A DNA stretch of 64,000 bases from NCBI GenBank assembly GCA_902806175.1, contig CADCVQ010000070.1, positions 1 to 64,000 on the forward strand, read 5' to 3'. Below are positions 49,727 through 59,581 of the stretch, piece after piece. The DNA comes from an uncultured Solirubrobacteraceae bacterium. Its GTDB lineage: Bacteria > Actinomycetota > Thermoleophilia > Solirubrobacterales > Solirubrobacteraceae. Positions within the stretch are counted from its first letter, which is position 1, and each line of letters opens with the position of its first letter. The translations under genes and the position numbers were made by a program. The notes beneath the pieces were generated by a model that did no database searches, was not told where the DNA came from, and saw only the letters and a list, made by a program, of their open reading frames with translations.

Positions 49727-50848
49727 TCAGCTCGAGGCCTCTGCCTTCTCGGGCTTGGCAGCGTCGTCGGGATCGGCGTCGACGTCATACCCCGGTATCG
49801 GCTGGTCGTCGAAGACGCTGCTGCGGCGGATGTCCTCGGCCTCGATCCTGATCAGCTCGTCGCGGCCGAGCGGCCGGTCGGCCTCGAACAGACGCATCGC
49901 CTGCCGCATGCGGCCACGCTCGATCGCGTTGCGGATGCTGCGCCCGTGCGCGAAGCGCGGCTGGTCGACGCGGCGCTCGATGTAGTCGCGCATCGCCTCC
50001 TTGGCCTCCTCGCTGAACTCGTAGCCCTGCTGCTCGATCATCATCGCGGCGATCTCCATGAGCTCGTCGGGCTTGTAGTCCGGGAAGTGGATGTGGTGCG
50101 CGATGCGCGAACCCATGCCCGGGTTGGCGAGGAAGAACTCGTTCATGGGTTCCGCGTAGCCGGCCATGACGACGACGAGGTTGTGGCGCTCGGACTCCAT
50201 GACCTGCAGCAGCACCTCGATGGCCTCCTGGCCGTAGTCGCGCTCGTTCTCGGGCCGGTGCAGGTAGTAGGCCTCATCGATGAACAGCACACCGCCGAGG
50301 GCCTTCTTGACGACCTCCTTGGTCTTCGGCGCCGTGTGCCCCACGTACTGGCCCACCAGGTCGTCGCGCGTGACGGTCACGAGCTGGTTCTTCTCGATGT
50401 ACCCGAGCCGGTACAGGATCGAGGCGATCCGCAGCGACACGGTCGTCTTGCCCGTGCCGGGGTTTCCGGTGAAGGCCATGTGCAGCGTAGGCCGTTCCGA
50501 GGTCAGGCCCATCTCGTTGCGCAGCTTGTCGATGACGAGCAGCGCGGCCATCTCGCGGATGCGCCGCTTGACGGCCTGCAGACCGACGAGGTTGCGGTCC
50601 ATCTCCTCGAGCACCTCGTGCACGCGCGAGTCCTTGACCACCTTCTGGACGTCGGCCTTGCCGTCGGACACGGCCTCGCCGAAATCGACGCGCTCGACGG
50701 CAGCGCCCGCGTCCTCGTCATCTGAGGCTTTGGTCACCCTGCCGCTGAACTCGTCGTCGAGCTCCTGGGCCGCCCGGTCCTGCCTGGCCCCGTCCGATTC
50801 GGGATCAAGCCATTTGCCGTGGGTGTCGCGGCCCTGGAGCTCAGCCAT
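49727..50848 (-). CDS. cbbX: CbbX, red-type RuBisCO activase
   Basis: A 373-residue AAA+ protein that removes inhibitory sugar phosphates from red-type RuBisCO by pulling on the large-subunit C-terminus. Walker A is GNPGTGKTTVSLR, Walker B is GGVLFIDEAYYLHRPE, and FLANPGMGSRIAHHIHFPDY carries the Arg finger region. The first about 70 residues are an acidic Asp/Glu-rich extension not normal for CbbX. The ATG overlaps the cbbS stop. Confidence 0.95.
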   Translation of the reverse strand: MAELQGRDTHGKWLDPESDGARQDRAAQELDDEFSGRVTKASDDEDAGAAVERVDFGEAVSDGKADVQKVVKDSRVHEVLEEMDRNLVGLQAVKRRIREMAALLVIDKLRNEMGLTSERPTLHMAFTGNPGTGKTTVSLRIASILYRLGYIEKNQLVTVTRDDLVGQYVGHTAPKTKEVVKKALGGVLFIDEAYYLHRPENERDYGQEAIEVLLQVMESERHNLVVVMAGYAEPMNEFFLANPGMGSRIAHHIHFPDYKPDELMEIAAMMIEQQGYEFSEEAKEAMRDYIERRVDQPRFAHGRSIRNAIERGRMRQAMRLFEADRPLGRDELIRIEAEDIRRSSVFDDQPIPGYDVDADPDDAAKPEKAEASS

Positions 50849-51420
50849 CAGGACTCGCCGGCGCCTTCGTCGCTGGCGGCCTCGAGGTCGCCGTCGCCGT
50901 CACCGTCGCCGCTCTGCGCGAACTTCGGTGAGTCGGGCCCCGGCACGCCCTCCTGCACGGTCCCGATGTGGCGACCGACGCTGAGGCTGCCCTCGTTGCC
51001 GTAGCGCCGGCCCGGCGGATCGTCCAGCGCGTACGCAGTGAGCGTGTAGTTGATCGTCCGGTCGTGCGTCTCCGTGCGCTCGAGGCGGTAGCCGGGCTCG
51101 TGGTCGGGCCGGTTGACGATGAACGACAGCGCGGATGTCTGGCGTCCGAGCGAGCTGTCGTACGCGACCACCTTGATGTAGTGGTTCGGGTACGTCTCCC
51201 GGCAGGCCTGCAGATCCTTCAGCGCCTCTCCGGCGTCCTCGGGCTCGAGGTCGAAGTTCGGCTGCCTCCACATGTCCCAGAGGGAGTTGCGCGGATGCGG
51301 GTCGTCCGTGTACTCGAACATGATCGCCCAGCCGTTGTCGAGCGCGTAGCGGATCTGCGCCTCGATCTCCTCGTCGGTGAACTCCGGCAGGTACGAGAAC
51401 GTGCCTTGTGTGACTCTCAT
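50848..51420 (-). CDS. cbbS: RuBisCO small subunit, red type
   Basis: A 190-residue small subunit. [40 protein letters not shown] and LDPEDA-like [20 protein letters not shown] are diagnostic of the red (IC/ID) form, which ends in a C-terminal beta hairpin near 140. About 50 extra residues follow, ending in an acidic stretch rich in Gly, Asp and Glu. It lies 24 bases after cbbL and is co-transcribed with cbbX. Confidence 0.95.
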   Translation of the reverse strand: MRVTQGTFSYLPEFTDEEIEAQIRYALDNGWAIMFEYTDDPHPRNSLWDMWRQPNFDLEPEDAGEALKDLQACRETYPNHYIKVVAYDSSLGRQTSALSFIVNRPDHEPGYRLERTETHDRTINYTLTAYALDDPPGRRYGNEGSLSVGRHIGTVQEGVPGPDSPKFAQSGDGDGDGDLEAASDEGAGES

Positions 51421-51444
51421 TGAACTTCTCCTGTTCGCCGCTGG

Positions 51445-52957
<1,513 letters not shown>

Positions 52958-52975
52958 AGCAAAACATAACCAAGT

Positions 52976-53725
52976 TCATATCGACTTATGGCTATAGGTC
53001 TCGGTCGGTTCATCGACCGCGGACGCGCTCGTTCGCCCGGTCGTCGGCGCCATCTCGATGACCGCGACCCCGTCCACCGTCTCTGCCAGCCGCGGCACCG
53101 CACCCACGATCGACTCCTGCGCGCAGAACGCGATATCCGACTCCAGGCCCACGTGTCGCAGCCCGACCGCGCCCGCGCTCGCCTCCAGCGCCGCCAGCGG
53201 CGTCGGATACGCCGCGGCGACCGCCTCGGCGACGTGCGCCGCGTCGCTGCGCGGCCCGCCGAGCGCCGCGCTGAGACGCCCGGCGACGTAGACGTCCTCG
53301 ATGCTCACGCGCCCGTCGGTGCCGGCGCACACCAGCAGGACGTCGCCAGCGCCGATCTGCTCCGCGACCGCGGCGAGGTTCAGCATCGACGCCAGCAGCA
53401 CCTCCTCGGCGACCTGCGCCGACGCGACGATCGCCGGCGCACCGTTCGTCGTCGCCAGCACGAGCTCGGTGCCGCGCGGCTGGAGTGTCTCCTCCGGCGA
53501 GTTGCCGAGATCGAAGCCGGGTGCCCGTGCGCATTGCACCTCGCCGGCGAGCGTGCGCTGCGGCGCGCGCAGGTCCACCGCCTCGTCGATGCTGCCGGCC
53601 ACGAGCACGCGCTCGTAGCCCGACACCAATGCGAGGGTGATCGTCGACGTTGCGCGAAGCACGTCGATGACGACGGCCGTCGCCGTCGGCCGCACGTCGG
53701 TGCCGAGAAAGGCGACGTCGATCAT
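52976..53725 (-). CDS. 2-phosphosulfolactate phosphatase family protein (ComB-like)
   Basis: A 249-residue ComB-family protein: VVIDVLRATSTITLALVSGY, LAGEVQCARAPGFDLGNSPE, ELVLATTNGAPAIV, VSIEDVYVAGRL and ESDIAFCAQE are its conserved blocks. The founding enzyme cleaves phosphosulfolactate in coenzyme M synthesis, which is not expected in an actinobacterium. It sits between fba and cbbL, so a phosphatase role on a sugar phosphate of the Calvin cycle is possible. The stop is 77 bases before the cbbL start. Confidence 0.85.
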   Translation of the reverse strand: MIDVAFLGTDVRPTATAVVIDVLRATSTITLALVSGYERVLVAGSIDEAVDLRAPQRTLAGEVQCARAPGFDLGNSPEETLQPRGTELVLATTNGAPAIVASAQVAEEVLLASMLNLAAVAEQIGAGDVLLVCAGTDGRVSIEDVYVAGRLSAALGGPRSDAAHVAEAVAAAYPTPLAALEASAGAVGLRHVGLESDIAFCAQESIVGAVPRLAETVDGVAVIEMAPTTGRTSASAVDEPTETYSHKSI

Positions 53726-53761
53726 GGGAGCACGAGTCGTGCGTATCCCACGGCGCGCAAC

Positions 53762-54784
53762 CTACGCCGCCGAGCGCACGCCTGAGGCATAGCGCGCGGC
53801 CATGTCCTCGAGCGACATCGGCTTGTAGTCGCCGGCGTGGCCGGCCATGCCGAGCTCCTGCATGCGCTGCATGCAGATCAGCTTCTGGCCGGCGCGCGCC
53901 GCCTTGCCGACGCCGCGCGGATCCCAGTCGTCGGGGTTGTCGCGGAAGTGCTCGCGCATGAACGCGGTGATCGCCAGGCGGCCGTCGGTGTCGATGTTGA
54001 CCTTGCGCACGCCGTGCTCGATGCCGCGCTGGATCGCCGAGATCGGCACGCCGAAGCCGGCGTCGACCTCGCCGCCCGCCGCCTTCAGGCGCTCGACGAT
54101 GTCCTGCGGGACGCTCGAGGAGCCGTGCATGACGATGTGCGTGTCGGGCAGGCGGCGGTGGATGTCCTCGATGATCTCCATCGCCAGGATGTCGCCGTCG
54201 GGGGCGCGCGAGAACTTGTAGGCGCCGTGGCTCGTGCCGATCGCGACCGCGAGGGCGTCGACGCCCGTGCGCTCGACGAACTCCTCCGCCTGCGCGGGGT
54301 CGGTCAGGTTGATCTCGCCGGAGCCGACGCCGTCCTCCATGCCGCCGAGCGTGCCCAGCTCGCCCTCGACCGTGACGCCGCGCTCGTGGGCGTGGTCGAC
54401 GACCTTCCTCGTAACCGCGACGTTGTCCTCGAAGCTCAGGGGCGTCTTGGCGTCCTCGCCGAGGGATCCGTCCATCATCACGCTCGTGAACCCCAGCTCG
54501 ATCGCGCTGATGCACGTCTCCGGCGAGTTGCCGTGATCCTGGTGCAGCGCCACGGGGATGTCGGGGTAGGTCTCGGCCGCCGCGAGCATCATGTGGTAGA
54601 GGAAGTTGTCGCCGGCGTACTTGCGCGCGCCGCGCGACGCCTGCACGATCACCGGAGACTGCGTCTCCTGGGCGGCCTCCATGATGCCCTGGATCTGCTC
54701 GAGGTTGTTGACGTTGAAGGCCGCGACGCCGTAGCCCCCGGCGGCGGCCTCGTCGAGCAGCTGTCGCATGGTCACGAGCGGCAT
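53762..54784 (-). CDS. Class II fructose-bisphosphate aldolase
   Basis: A 340-residue zinc aldolase that joins dihydroxyacetone phosphate with glyceraldehyde-3-phosphate (or erythrose-4-phosphate) in the Calvin cycle. Metal and catalytic motifs: [54 protein letters not shown], and [12 protein letters not shown]. It lies 4 bases after the glpX stop and 36 bases before comB. Confidence 0.95.
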   Translation of the reverse strand: MPLVTMRQLLDEAAAGGYGVAAFNVNNLEQIQGIMEAAQETQSPVIVQASRGARKYAGDNFLYHMMLAAAETYPDIPVALHQDHGNSPETCISAIELGFTSVMMDGSLGEDAKTPLSFEDNVAVTRKVVDHAHERGVTVEGELGTLGGMEDGVGSGEINLTDPAQAEEFVERTGVDALAVAIGTSHGAYKFSRAPDGDILAMEIIEDIHRRLPDTHIVMHGSSSVPQDIVERLKAAGGEVDAGFGVPISAIQRGIEHGVRKVNIDTDGRLAITAFMREHFRDNPDDWDPRGVGKAARAGQKLICMQRMQELGMAGHAGDYKPMSLEDMAARYASGVRSAA

Positions 54785-54788
54785 CTGG

Positions 54789-55793
54789 TCATCCTCCTGC
54801 GGAATCGGATTCTGGGGCGGGCGTGCTCTCCACGATCCTGCGGTAGGAGCCGGGCCGGACGATCAGCGACTGGGTCGATACCCAGCCGGCGGTGTAGCGG
54901 GGTGCACCGAGCATCGTGCCGCCGGTGATCCCGCAGGCGGCGAAGATCGCCGGCCCGCGTACGAGGTCCTCGGCGTCGAGGATCTCGTCGAGCGAGATCC
55001 CGGCCCCGACGACCGCATCGCGCTCCTCGTCGCTCTGCGGCGCGAGACGGGTCTGCATGCCGCCGCCGAGAACCTTGACGGCGCAGGCCGCCATGATCCC
55101 CTCCGGTGTGCCGCCGACGCCCATGAGCATGTCCACGCCGGTGCCGGGCAGCAGCGCGAACATCGCGCCGGCGACGTCGCCGGCGCTCGGCATGATCACG
55201 CTGACGCCGATCTCGCGCAGGCGCGCCGCCAGCTCCACGTGGCGCGGCTTGTCGAGGATCAGGACGCGCATCTCGTTCACCGGCTTGCCGAGGGCGGCGG
55301 CGACGCTCTTGACGTTCTGCTCGGGCTCCTCGCGCAGGTCGATCGCCTCACGCGCGGCGCGGCCGACGACGAGCTTGTCCTGATATAGGCCGGGTCCCGG
55401 CGACCACAGGCAGCCGTCGCCGGCGAAGGCGATCGTCGTCAGCGAGCCGGGCAGCCCGGCGGCGCAGAGATCGGTGCACTCGACGGGATCGACGGCGATG
55501 TCGAAGCGCGGCCCGTCGCCGTCGCCGAGTTCCTCGCGGTTGTAGAGCATCGGGGCGTTGTCCTTCTCGCCCTCGCCGATGATGACGGTGCCCAGGCCCT
55601 TCGTCTCACCGAGGATGATGCGCATCGCCTCGGTCGCGGCGCCGTCGGCGGCCTTGCCGTCGCCGGAACCGGCGTGCTCGGCAGCCGCGAGCGCGGCTGC
55701 GCGGACCGAGGTCAGTGCGAGCGACTCGAGGCTCGCGGCCAATGCATCGGGCGCGCTGCGAGCAGCGCCGACCGGGTCCTCCACCAGGGACAT
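54789..55793 (-). CDS. glpX: Class II fructose-1,6-/sedoheptulose-1,7-bisphosphatase (GlpX type)
   Basis: A 334-residue phosphatase that in autotrophs removes the C1 phosphate of both bisphosphates. [51 protein letters not shown]-like and [20 protein letters not shown] are family motifs. It is the first gene of the cbb operon, and its leader region is divergent from the persulfide dioxygenase gene. Confidence 0.95.
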   Translation of the reverse strand: MSLVEDPVGAARSAPDALAASLESLALTSVRAAALAAAEHAGSGDGKAADGAATEAMRIILGETKGLGTVIIGEGEKDNAPMLYNREELGDGDGPRFDIAVDPVECTDLCAAGLPGSLTTIAFAGDGCLWSPGPGLYQDKLVVGRAAREAIDLREEPEQNVKSVAAALGKPVNEMRVLILDKPRHVELAARLREIGVSVIMPSAGDVAGAMFALLPGTGVDMLMGVGGTPEGIMAACAVKVLGGGMQTRLAPQSDEERDAVVGAGISLDEILDAEDLVRGPAIFAACGITGGTMLGAPRYTAGWVSTQSLIVRPGSYRRIVESTPAPESDSAGG

Positions 55794-55909
55794 TGCAACA
55801 TCCTCGCGTTCGCTGACTTCGGGTTCAAGCGAAATGTCAGGCTCTTTTGTTAGAACTACCTCTATGCGTCCCGGCCGTGCCGGGTGTGCGGGCTATGTAA
55901 CGTCACAGC

Positions 55910-57283
55910 ATGCTGTTCCGACAGGTCACCCACGACGATCTCGGCTGCGCGTCCTATCTCGTCGGTGACGACGACGCAGGACTCGCCGCCGTCATCGATC
56001 CGCGCTTTGAGATCGACATCTATCTGGACCTTGCACGGTACATGGGTGTGCGAATCGAGCACATCCTCGAGACCCACAACCACGCCGATCACGTCTCCGG
56101 GCACGGCCGCCTGGCGGTCGCGACAGGTGCCACGATCCACGTCCACCGCCTCGCCGAGCCCGAGTACGAGCACGAGCCGTTCGAGGACGGCTGGCAGCTC
56201 GAGTTGGGTGACGTCGTCATCCGCGCCCTGCACACGCCCGGGCATCGGCCCGAGCACACGGCGTTCGCGCTCGTCGACCGCGCGCGCGGCGACGAGCCCT
56301 GGGCGGTGCTGACCGGCGACTCGCTGTTCGTCGGCGACATCGCGCGACCGGATCTGGCGATCGACCGCGAGGAGGGCGCGCGCGGGATCTTCGCCAGCCT
56401 GCACGAGAAGCTGCTGTGTCTCCCGGACATCTGCGAGGTGTGGCCCGGTCATCTCGGCGGGTCGATGTGCGGCGGCCCGGGGATGGACATGAAGGTGTCC
56501 TCGACGATCGGCTACGAGCGCCTGCACAACGTGCTGCTCGCCGAGGCCGACGTCGGGCGCTTCGTCGAGCGCTCGCTCGCCACGCTCGGCCCGCAGCCGC
56601 CGAACTTCCAGGCGATCGTCGCGCTCAACCGAGGCGCGCTGATGACGACGGGCGTCGAGGCGCAGCCGCTCGCGCCACGGCAGGTCGATCTGAAGAACCG
56701 GGAGGGGGCGCTCGTCGTCGACGTGCGCACACCCGAGCAGTTCGACGAGGCGCACATCCCCGGCGCCGTCTGCCTCACCGCCCTGAGCGCCGGCTTCGGC
56801 ACGCGCCTGGCGTGGATCGCCGATCGCGCGCAGGAGATCGTGCTCGTCGGCCGCGACGACGGCGATGCGCTCGATGCCGCCAAGCTCGCCACGGCCGTCG
56901 GGATCCGGCGGATCGCCGGCTTCCTGCACGGCGGGATGACGAGCTGGCGCGCGGAGGGCCTCCCCGTCGCCCACGTCGAGCGACTGGCCGTCGACGACCT
57001 GCACGCCCGCTCCGGCGAGCTGCAGATCCTCGACGTGCGCGAGCAGTCTGAATGGGATGAAGGCCACATACCGGGATCGGTGCACGCCGCCTACCACGAC
57101 ATCAGACAGATCCCGGCCGGGATCGACGCGGCGCGGCCGGTGGCGGTCATCTGCGCGTCGGGCCAGCGCGCTGCCGTGGCGGCGAGCCTGCTCGCGCGCT
57201 ACGGCGCGGAGGATGTCGTCCACGTGATCGGTGGCGGCGTCGGGACCTGGCGGCGCGCAGGGCACCCGATCGAGTGCTCCTAG
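55910..57283 (+). CDS. Metallo-beta-lactamase-fold persulfide dioxygenase fused to two rhodanese domains
   Basis: A 457-residue protein. The N-terminal domain carries the iron/zinc motif THNHADH (56-61) and later GDSLFVGDIARPD, typical of ETHE1-like persulfide dioxygenases. Two rhodanese domains follow. The first (VVDVRTPEQFDEAHIPGAV) lacks the catalytic Cys at its active loop (LVGRDDGD). The second has Cys415 in VICASGQRAAV and should be active. It would oxidise persulfide sulfur to sulfite. A TauE-type exporter follows. Confidence 0.9.
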   Translation: MLFRQVTHDDLGCASYLVGDDDAGLAAVIDPRFEIDIYLDLARYMGVRIEHILETHNHADHVSGHGRLAVATGATIHVHRLAEPEYEHEPFEDGWQLELGDVVIRALHTPGHRPEHTAFALVDRARGDEPWAVLTGDSLFVGDIARPDLAIDREEGARGIFASLHEKLLCLPDICEVWPGHLGGSMCGGPGMDMKVSSTIGYERLHNVLLAEADVGRFVERSLATLGPQPPNFQAIVALNRGALMTTGVEAQPLAPRQVDLKNREGALVVDVRTPEQFDEAHIPGAVCLTALSAGFGTRLAWIADRAQEIVLVGRDDGDALDAAKLATAVGIRRIAGFLHGGMTSWRAEGLPVAHVERLAVDDLHARSGELQILDVREQSEWDEGHIPGSVHAAYHDIRQIPAGIDAARPVAVICASGQRAAVAASLLARYGAEDVVHVIGGGVGTWRRAGHPIECS

Positions 57284-57302
57284 TGGGCGGCCCACTAGTG
57301 GG
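57280..57302 (+). terminator. CTAGTGGG hairpin ending the persulfide dioxygenase gene
   Basis: CTAGTGGG-CGG-CCCACTAG forms an 8-bp stem in which the TAG is the stop codon. The second arm lies in the 12-base palindrome CCCACTAGTGGG (57291-57302). Same motif as at 32.7 and 33.9 kb. Confidence 0.55.
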
Positions 57303-57354
57303 TCTGCTCGCGCCGCCTGCCGCGGCGCGCCGCCCCGGCCAGGCCCGCTAGCTC

Positions 57355-58131
57355 TTGCTCGTCGTCGCCGCCGCGCTCGGCCTGGCGATCGGGCTCGTCG
57401 TCGGCTCGGTCGGCGGCGGCGGCGCGATCCTCGCGCTCCCCGTGCTCGTCTACGTGCTCGGCGAGCCCGTCGGCCCGGCGACGACGGGCTCGCTGATCGT
57501 CGTCGCCATCGCCGCGGCGGTCGGCGCCGGATCGCTCGCCCTCAAGGGCCAGGTCTGCTGGCGGATCGCGCTGAGCTTCGCCGGACCGGCGGCAGCCGGT
57601 GCCCTCCTGGGAACGGCGGCCGCGACGGCTGTCGGCGCGAGGCTGCTCGTGCTGCTGTTCGTGCCGGTGATGCTCGTCGCCGCGTTCGGCACCTGGCAGC
57701 GCGCCGGCGCGGGCCGCGACGAGTTCGACACCGGCTGTCCCCGGCCGGCGATCGCGCACGTGCTCCTGGCGGGCTTCGCCGTCGGGCTGCTGACGGGCTT
57801 CTTCGGCGTCGGCGGCGGCTTTGCGATCGTGCCCGTGCTCACCCTGTGGCTCGGCGCGGGCTTTCGCCGGGCGGTCGCGACCTCGCTCGTGATCATCACC
57901 TTCACCGGGCTCGTCGCGGTCGTGGCCCACCTCGCCGCCGGCAGCGAGATCGATGTCGCCGTGACCGCGGCGCTGGCGCTGCCGACGGCCATCGGCGCGT
58001 TCGTCGGGGCACAGGTCAGCGGGCGGCTGCCGGCCGCGGCGCTGGGGCGGGCGTTCGCGGTCGTCGTGTGCACGGTGGCGCTGCTGTTGCTGGTCGACGT
58101 GCTGGTGCTCGGGGGTCCTCCGGGGGCTTGA
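57355..58131 (+). CDS. TauE/SafE family sulfite/anion exporter
   Basis: A 258-residue integral membrane protein with about eight segments. The family repeats are visible as GLAIGLVVGSVGGGGAILAL and GFAVGLLTGFFGVGGGFAIV. It starts at TTG 57355, the first possible start after an in-frame stop at 57349. Following the persulfide dioxygenase gene, it would export the sulfite produced. Specificity is inferred from context. Confidence 0.87.
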   Translation: MLVVAAALGLAIGLVVGSVGGGGAILALPVLVYVLGEPVGPATTGSLIVVAIAAAVGAGSLALKGQVCWRIALSFAGPAAAGALLGTAAATAVGARLLVLLFVPVMLVAAFGTWQRAGAGRDEFDTGCPRPAIAHVLLAGFAVGLLTGFFGVGGGFAIVPVLTLWLGAGFRRAVATSLVIITFTGLVAVVAHLAAGSEIDVAVTAALALPTAIGAFVGAQVSGRLPAAALGRAFAVVVCTVALLLLVDVLVLGGPPGA

Positions 58132-58163
58132 CGTGCCCTACTTCGGCGCGGTCTGCTCACTCG

Positions 58164-58742
58164 TCATCCGCGCAGCTCCTCGAGTGCCTCCGGCGTATCG
58201 ACGTCGGCGGCCGAGCACAGCTGCGAGCACTCGATCGGATGCGCGCCGATCGCCTTGAGCACCTCGCGCGCGCCGACGTCACCGCGCAGCGCCGCGATCT
58301 GCTCGAAGTACTCGCGCCCGAGCACGACAGGATGGCCCGGCATGCCGTCATAGACGGCGCGCGCCCGCGCGTGCGAGCCGCGCTGGGCCGCCAGGTCGGC
58401 GAAGCGCTCGATGACCTGCGGCGTGATCCGCGGCATGTCGCCGAGCGTCAGCACCGCGGCCTCGGCGTCGGCGACCGCCGCGATCCCGCAGCGCAGCGAT
58501 GCCGCCTGGCCCTCGGCCCAGTCCTCGCAGACGACGACCTCGGCGGGGCCGAACTCGACGCCCGCGCGGATCTCCTCCGCGCGGGCGCCGAGCACGACGA
58601 CGATGCGGTCGATCGTCGGCACCGCCTCGACTGCGCGCAGCGCGTGTTCGAGCAGCGGGATGCCATCGAGCTCGGCGAGCTGCTTGGCGCTCGCGCCGAA
58701 GCGCGAGCCCGATCCCGCCGCCAGGACGACGGCTGCGATCAC
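58164..58742 (-). CDS. Molybdenum cofactor cytidylyltransferase (MocA/CoxI-like)
   Basis: A 192-residue NTP-transferase. AAVVLAAGSGSRFGASAKQL is the nucleotide-binding start and VLTLGDMPRITPQVIERFAD holds the metal Asp. It resembles enzymes that make the molybdopterin cytosine dinucleotide required by CoxL-type hydroxylases. It overlaps the coxM stop by ATGA and is therefore the last gene of the cox operon. Confidence 0.88.
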   Translation of the reverse strand: MIAAVVLAAGSGSRFGASAKQLAELDGIPLLEHALRAVEAVPTIDRIVVVLGARAEEIRAGVEFGPAEVVVCEDWAEGQAASLRCGIAAVADAEAAVLTLGDMPRITPQVIERFADLAAQRGSHARARAVYDGMPGHPVVLGREYFEQIAALRGDVGAREVLKAIGAHPIECSQLCSAADVDTPEALEELRG

Positions 58743-59581
58743 GCGGCGCTCGCCGTCGTCAGCGCGCGCTTTGTCAGCACCTGCGCCAGATGGCGCTTGT
58801 ACTCCGGCGACGCGTTGAGATCGCCGAGCGGCGACGTCCCCTCGGCGGCGAGCTGTGCCGCCGCCGCGATGTTCTCCGCGTCGAGCGGCTTGCCGCGCAG
58901 GGCATCCTCCGCGGCGCTGGCGCGCAGCGGCGTGGACGCCATGTGCGTCAGGCCGATCCGCACGTCCTCGCAGACGCCGCCAGAGGCCTTGACGAGCGCC
59001 GAGACGCCGACCATCGCCCAGTCCTCCGAGCGGCGGTTGAACTTCTCGTAGCCGTAGCCGTAGCCCGTCAGCGCGGGGATCCGGACCTCTGTGATCACCT
59101 CGCCGGGCATGACGGCCGTCGAGAGGTAGCCCTGGAACATGTCCTGCGCCTCGATCACGCGCTCGCCGTCGCGCGAGCGCACGGTCACCGAGCCCTCGAG
59201 CGCGAGCAGCACGCCCGGCAGGTCGGCGGCCGAGTCGCCGTTGGCGAGCGAGCCGCCGATCGTGCCGCGGTTGCGGACCTGTTGGTCGGCGATCTGCTTC
59301 GCGGCCGTGGCGATCAGGCCCATGTCATCTCGCACCTGCAGGTCCGCATGACGGGTCGCCGCCCCGATCCGGAACGAGTCGTCGCCGGTGTCGACCCCGC
59401 GCAGCTCACTGATCCGGCCGATGTCGACGAGCAGCGACGGGTGCGCGAAGCGCAGCTTCATGAGCGGCAGCAGCGAGTGCCCGCCGGCCAGCAGCTTGGC
59501 GTCCGCGCCGCCCTCGGCGAGCAGCCCGATCGCCTCGTCGACGGAGCCCGCGACCACGTAGTCGAACTCGCCCGGGATCAT
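58739..59581 (-). CDS. coxM: FAD-binding subunit of a CODH-like molybdenum hydroxylase
   Basis: A 280-residue medium subunit. LLAGGHSLLPLMKLRFAHPS and NRGTIGGSLANGDSAADLPG are the FAD-contact motifs of the xanthine dehydrogenase family. It transfers electrons from the iron-sulfur clusters to the acceptor. It follows coxL with ATGA overlap; the S-L-M order is that of form II CODH-like operons (form I is M-S-L). Confidence 0.92.
   Translation of the reverse strand: MIPGEFDYVVAGSVDEAIGLLAEGGADAKLLAGGHSLLPLMKLRFAHPSLLVDIGRISELRGVDTGDDSFRIGAATRHADLQVRDDMGLIATAAKQIADQQVRNRGTIGGSLANGDSAADLPGVLLALEGSVTVRSRDGERVIEAQDMFQGYLSTAVMPGEVITEVRIPALTGYGYGYEKFNRRSEDWAMVGVSALVKASGGVCEDVRIGLTHMASTPLRASAAEDALRGKPLDAENIAAAAQLAAEGTSPLGDLNASPEYKRHLAQVLTKRALTTASAA

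Noticed and set aside
57231-59051. 606-residue plus-strand frame across the TauE region
   Set aside because: It runs out of frame over three real genes and its product is Arg/Ala-rich without any domain.
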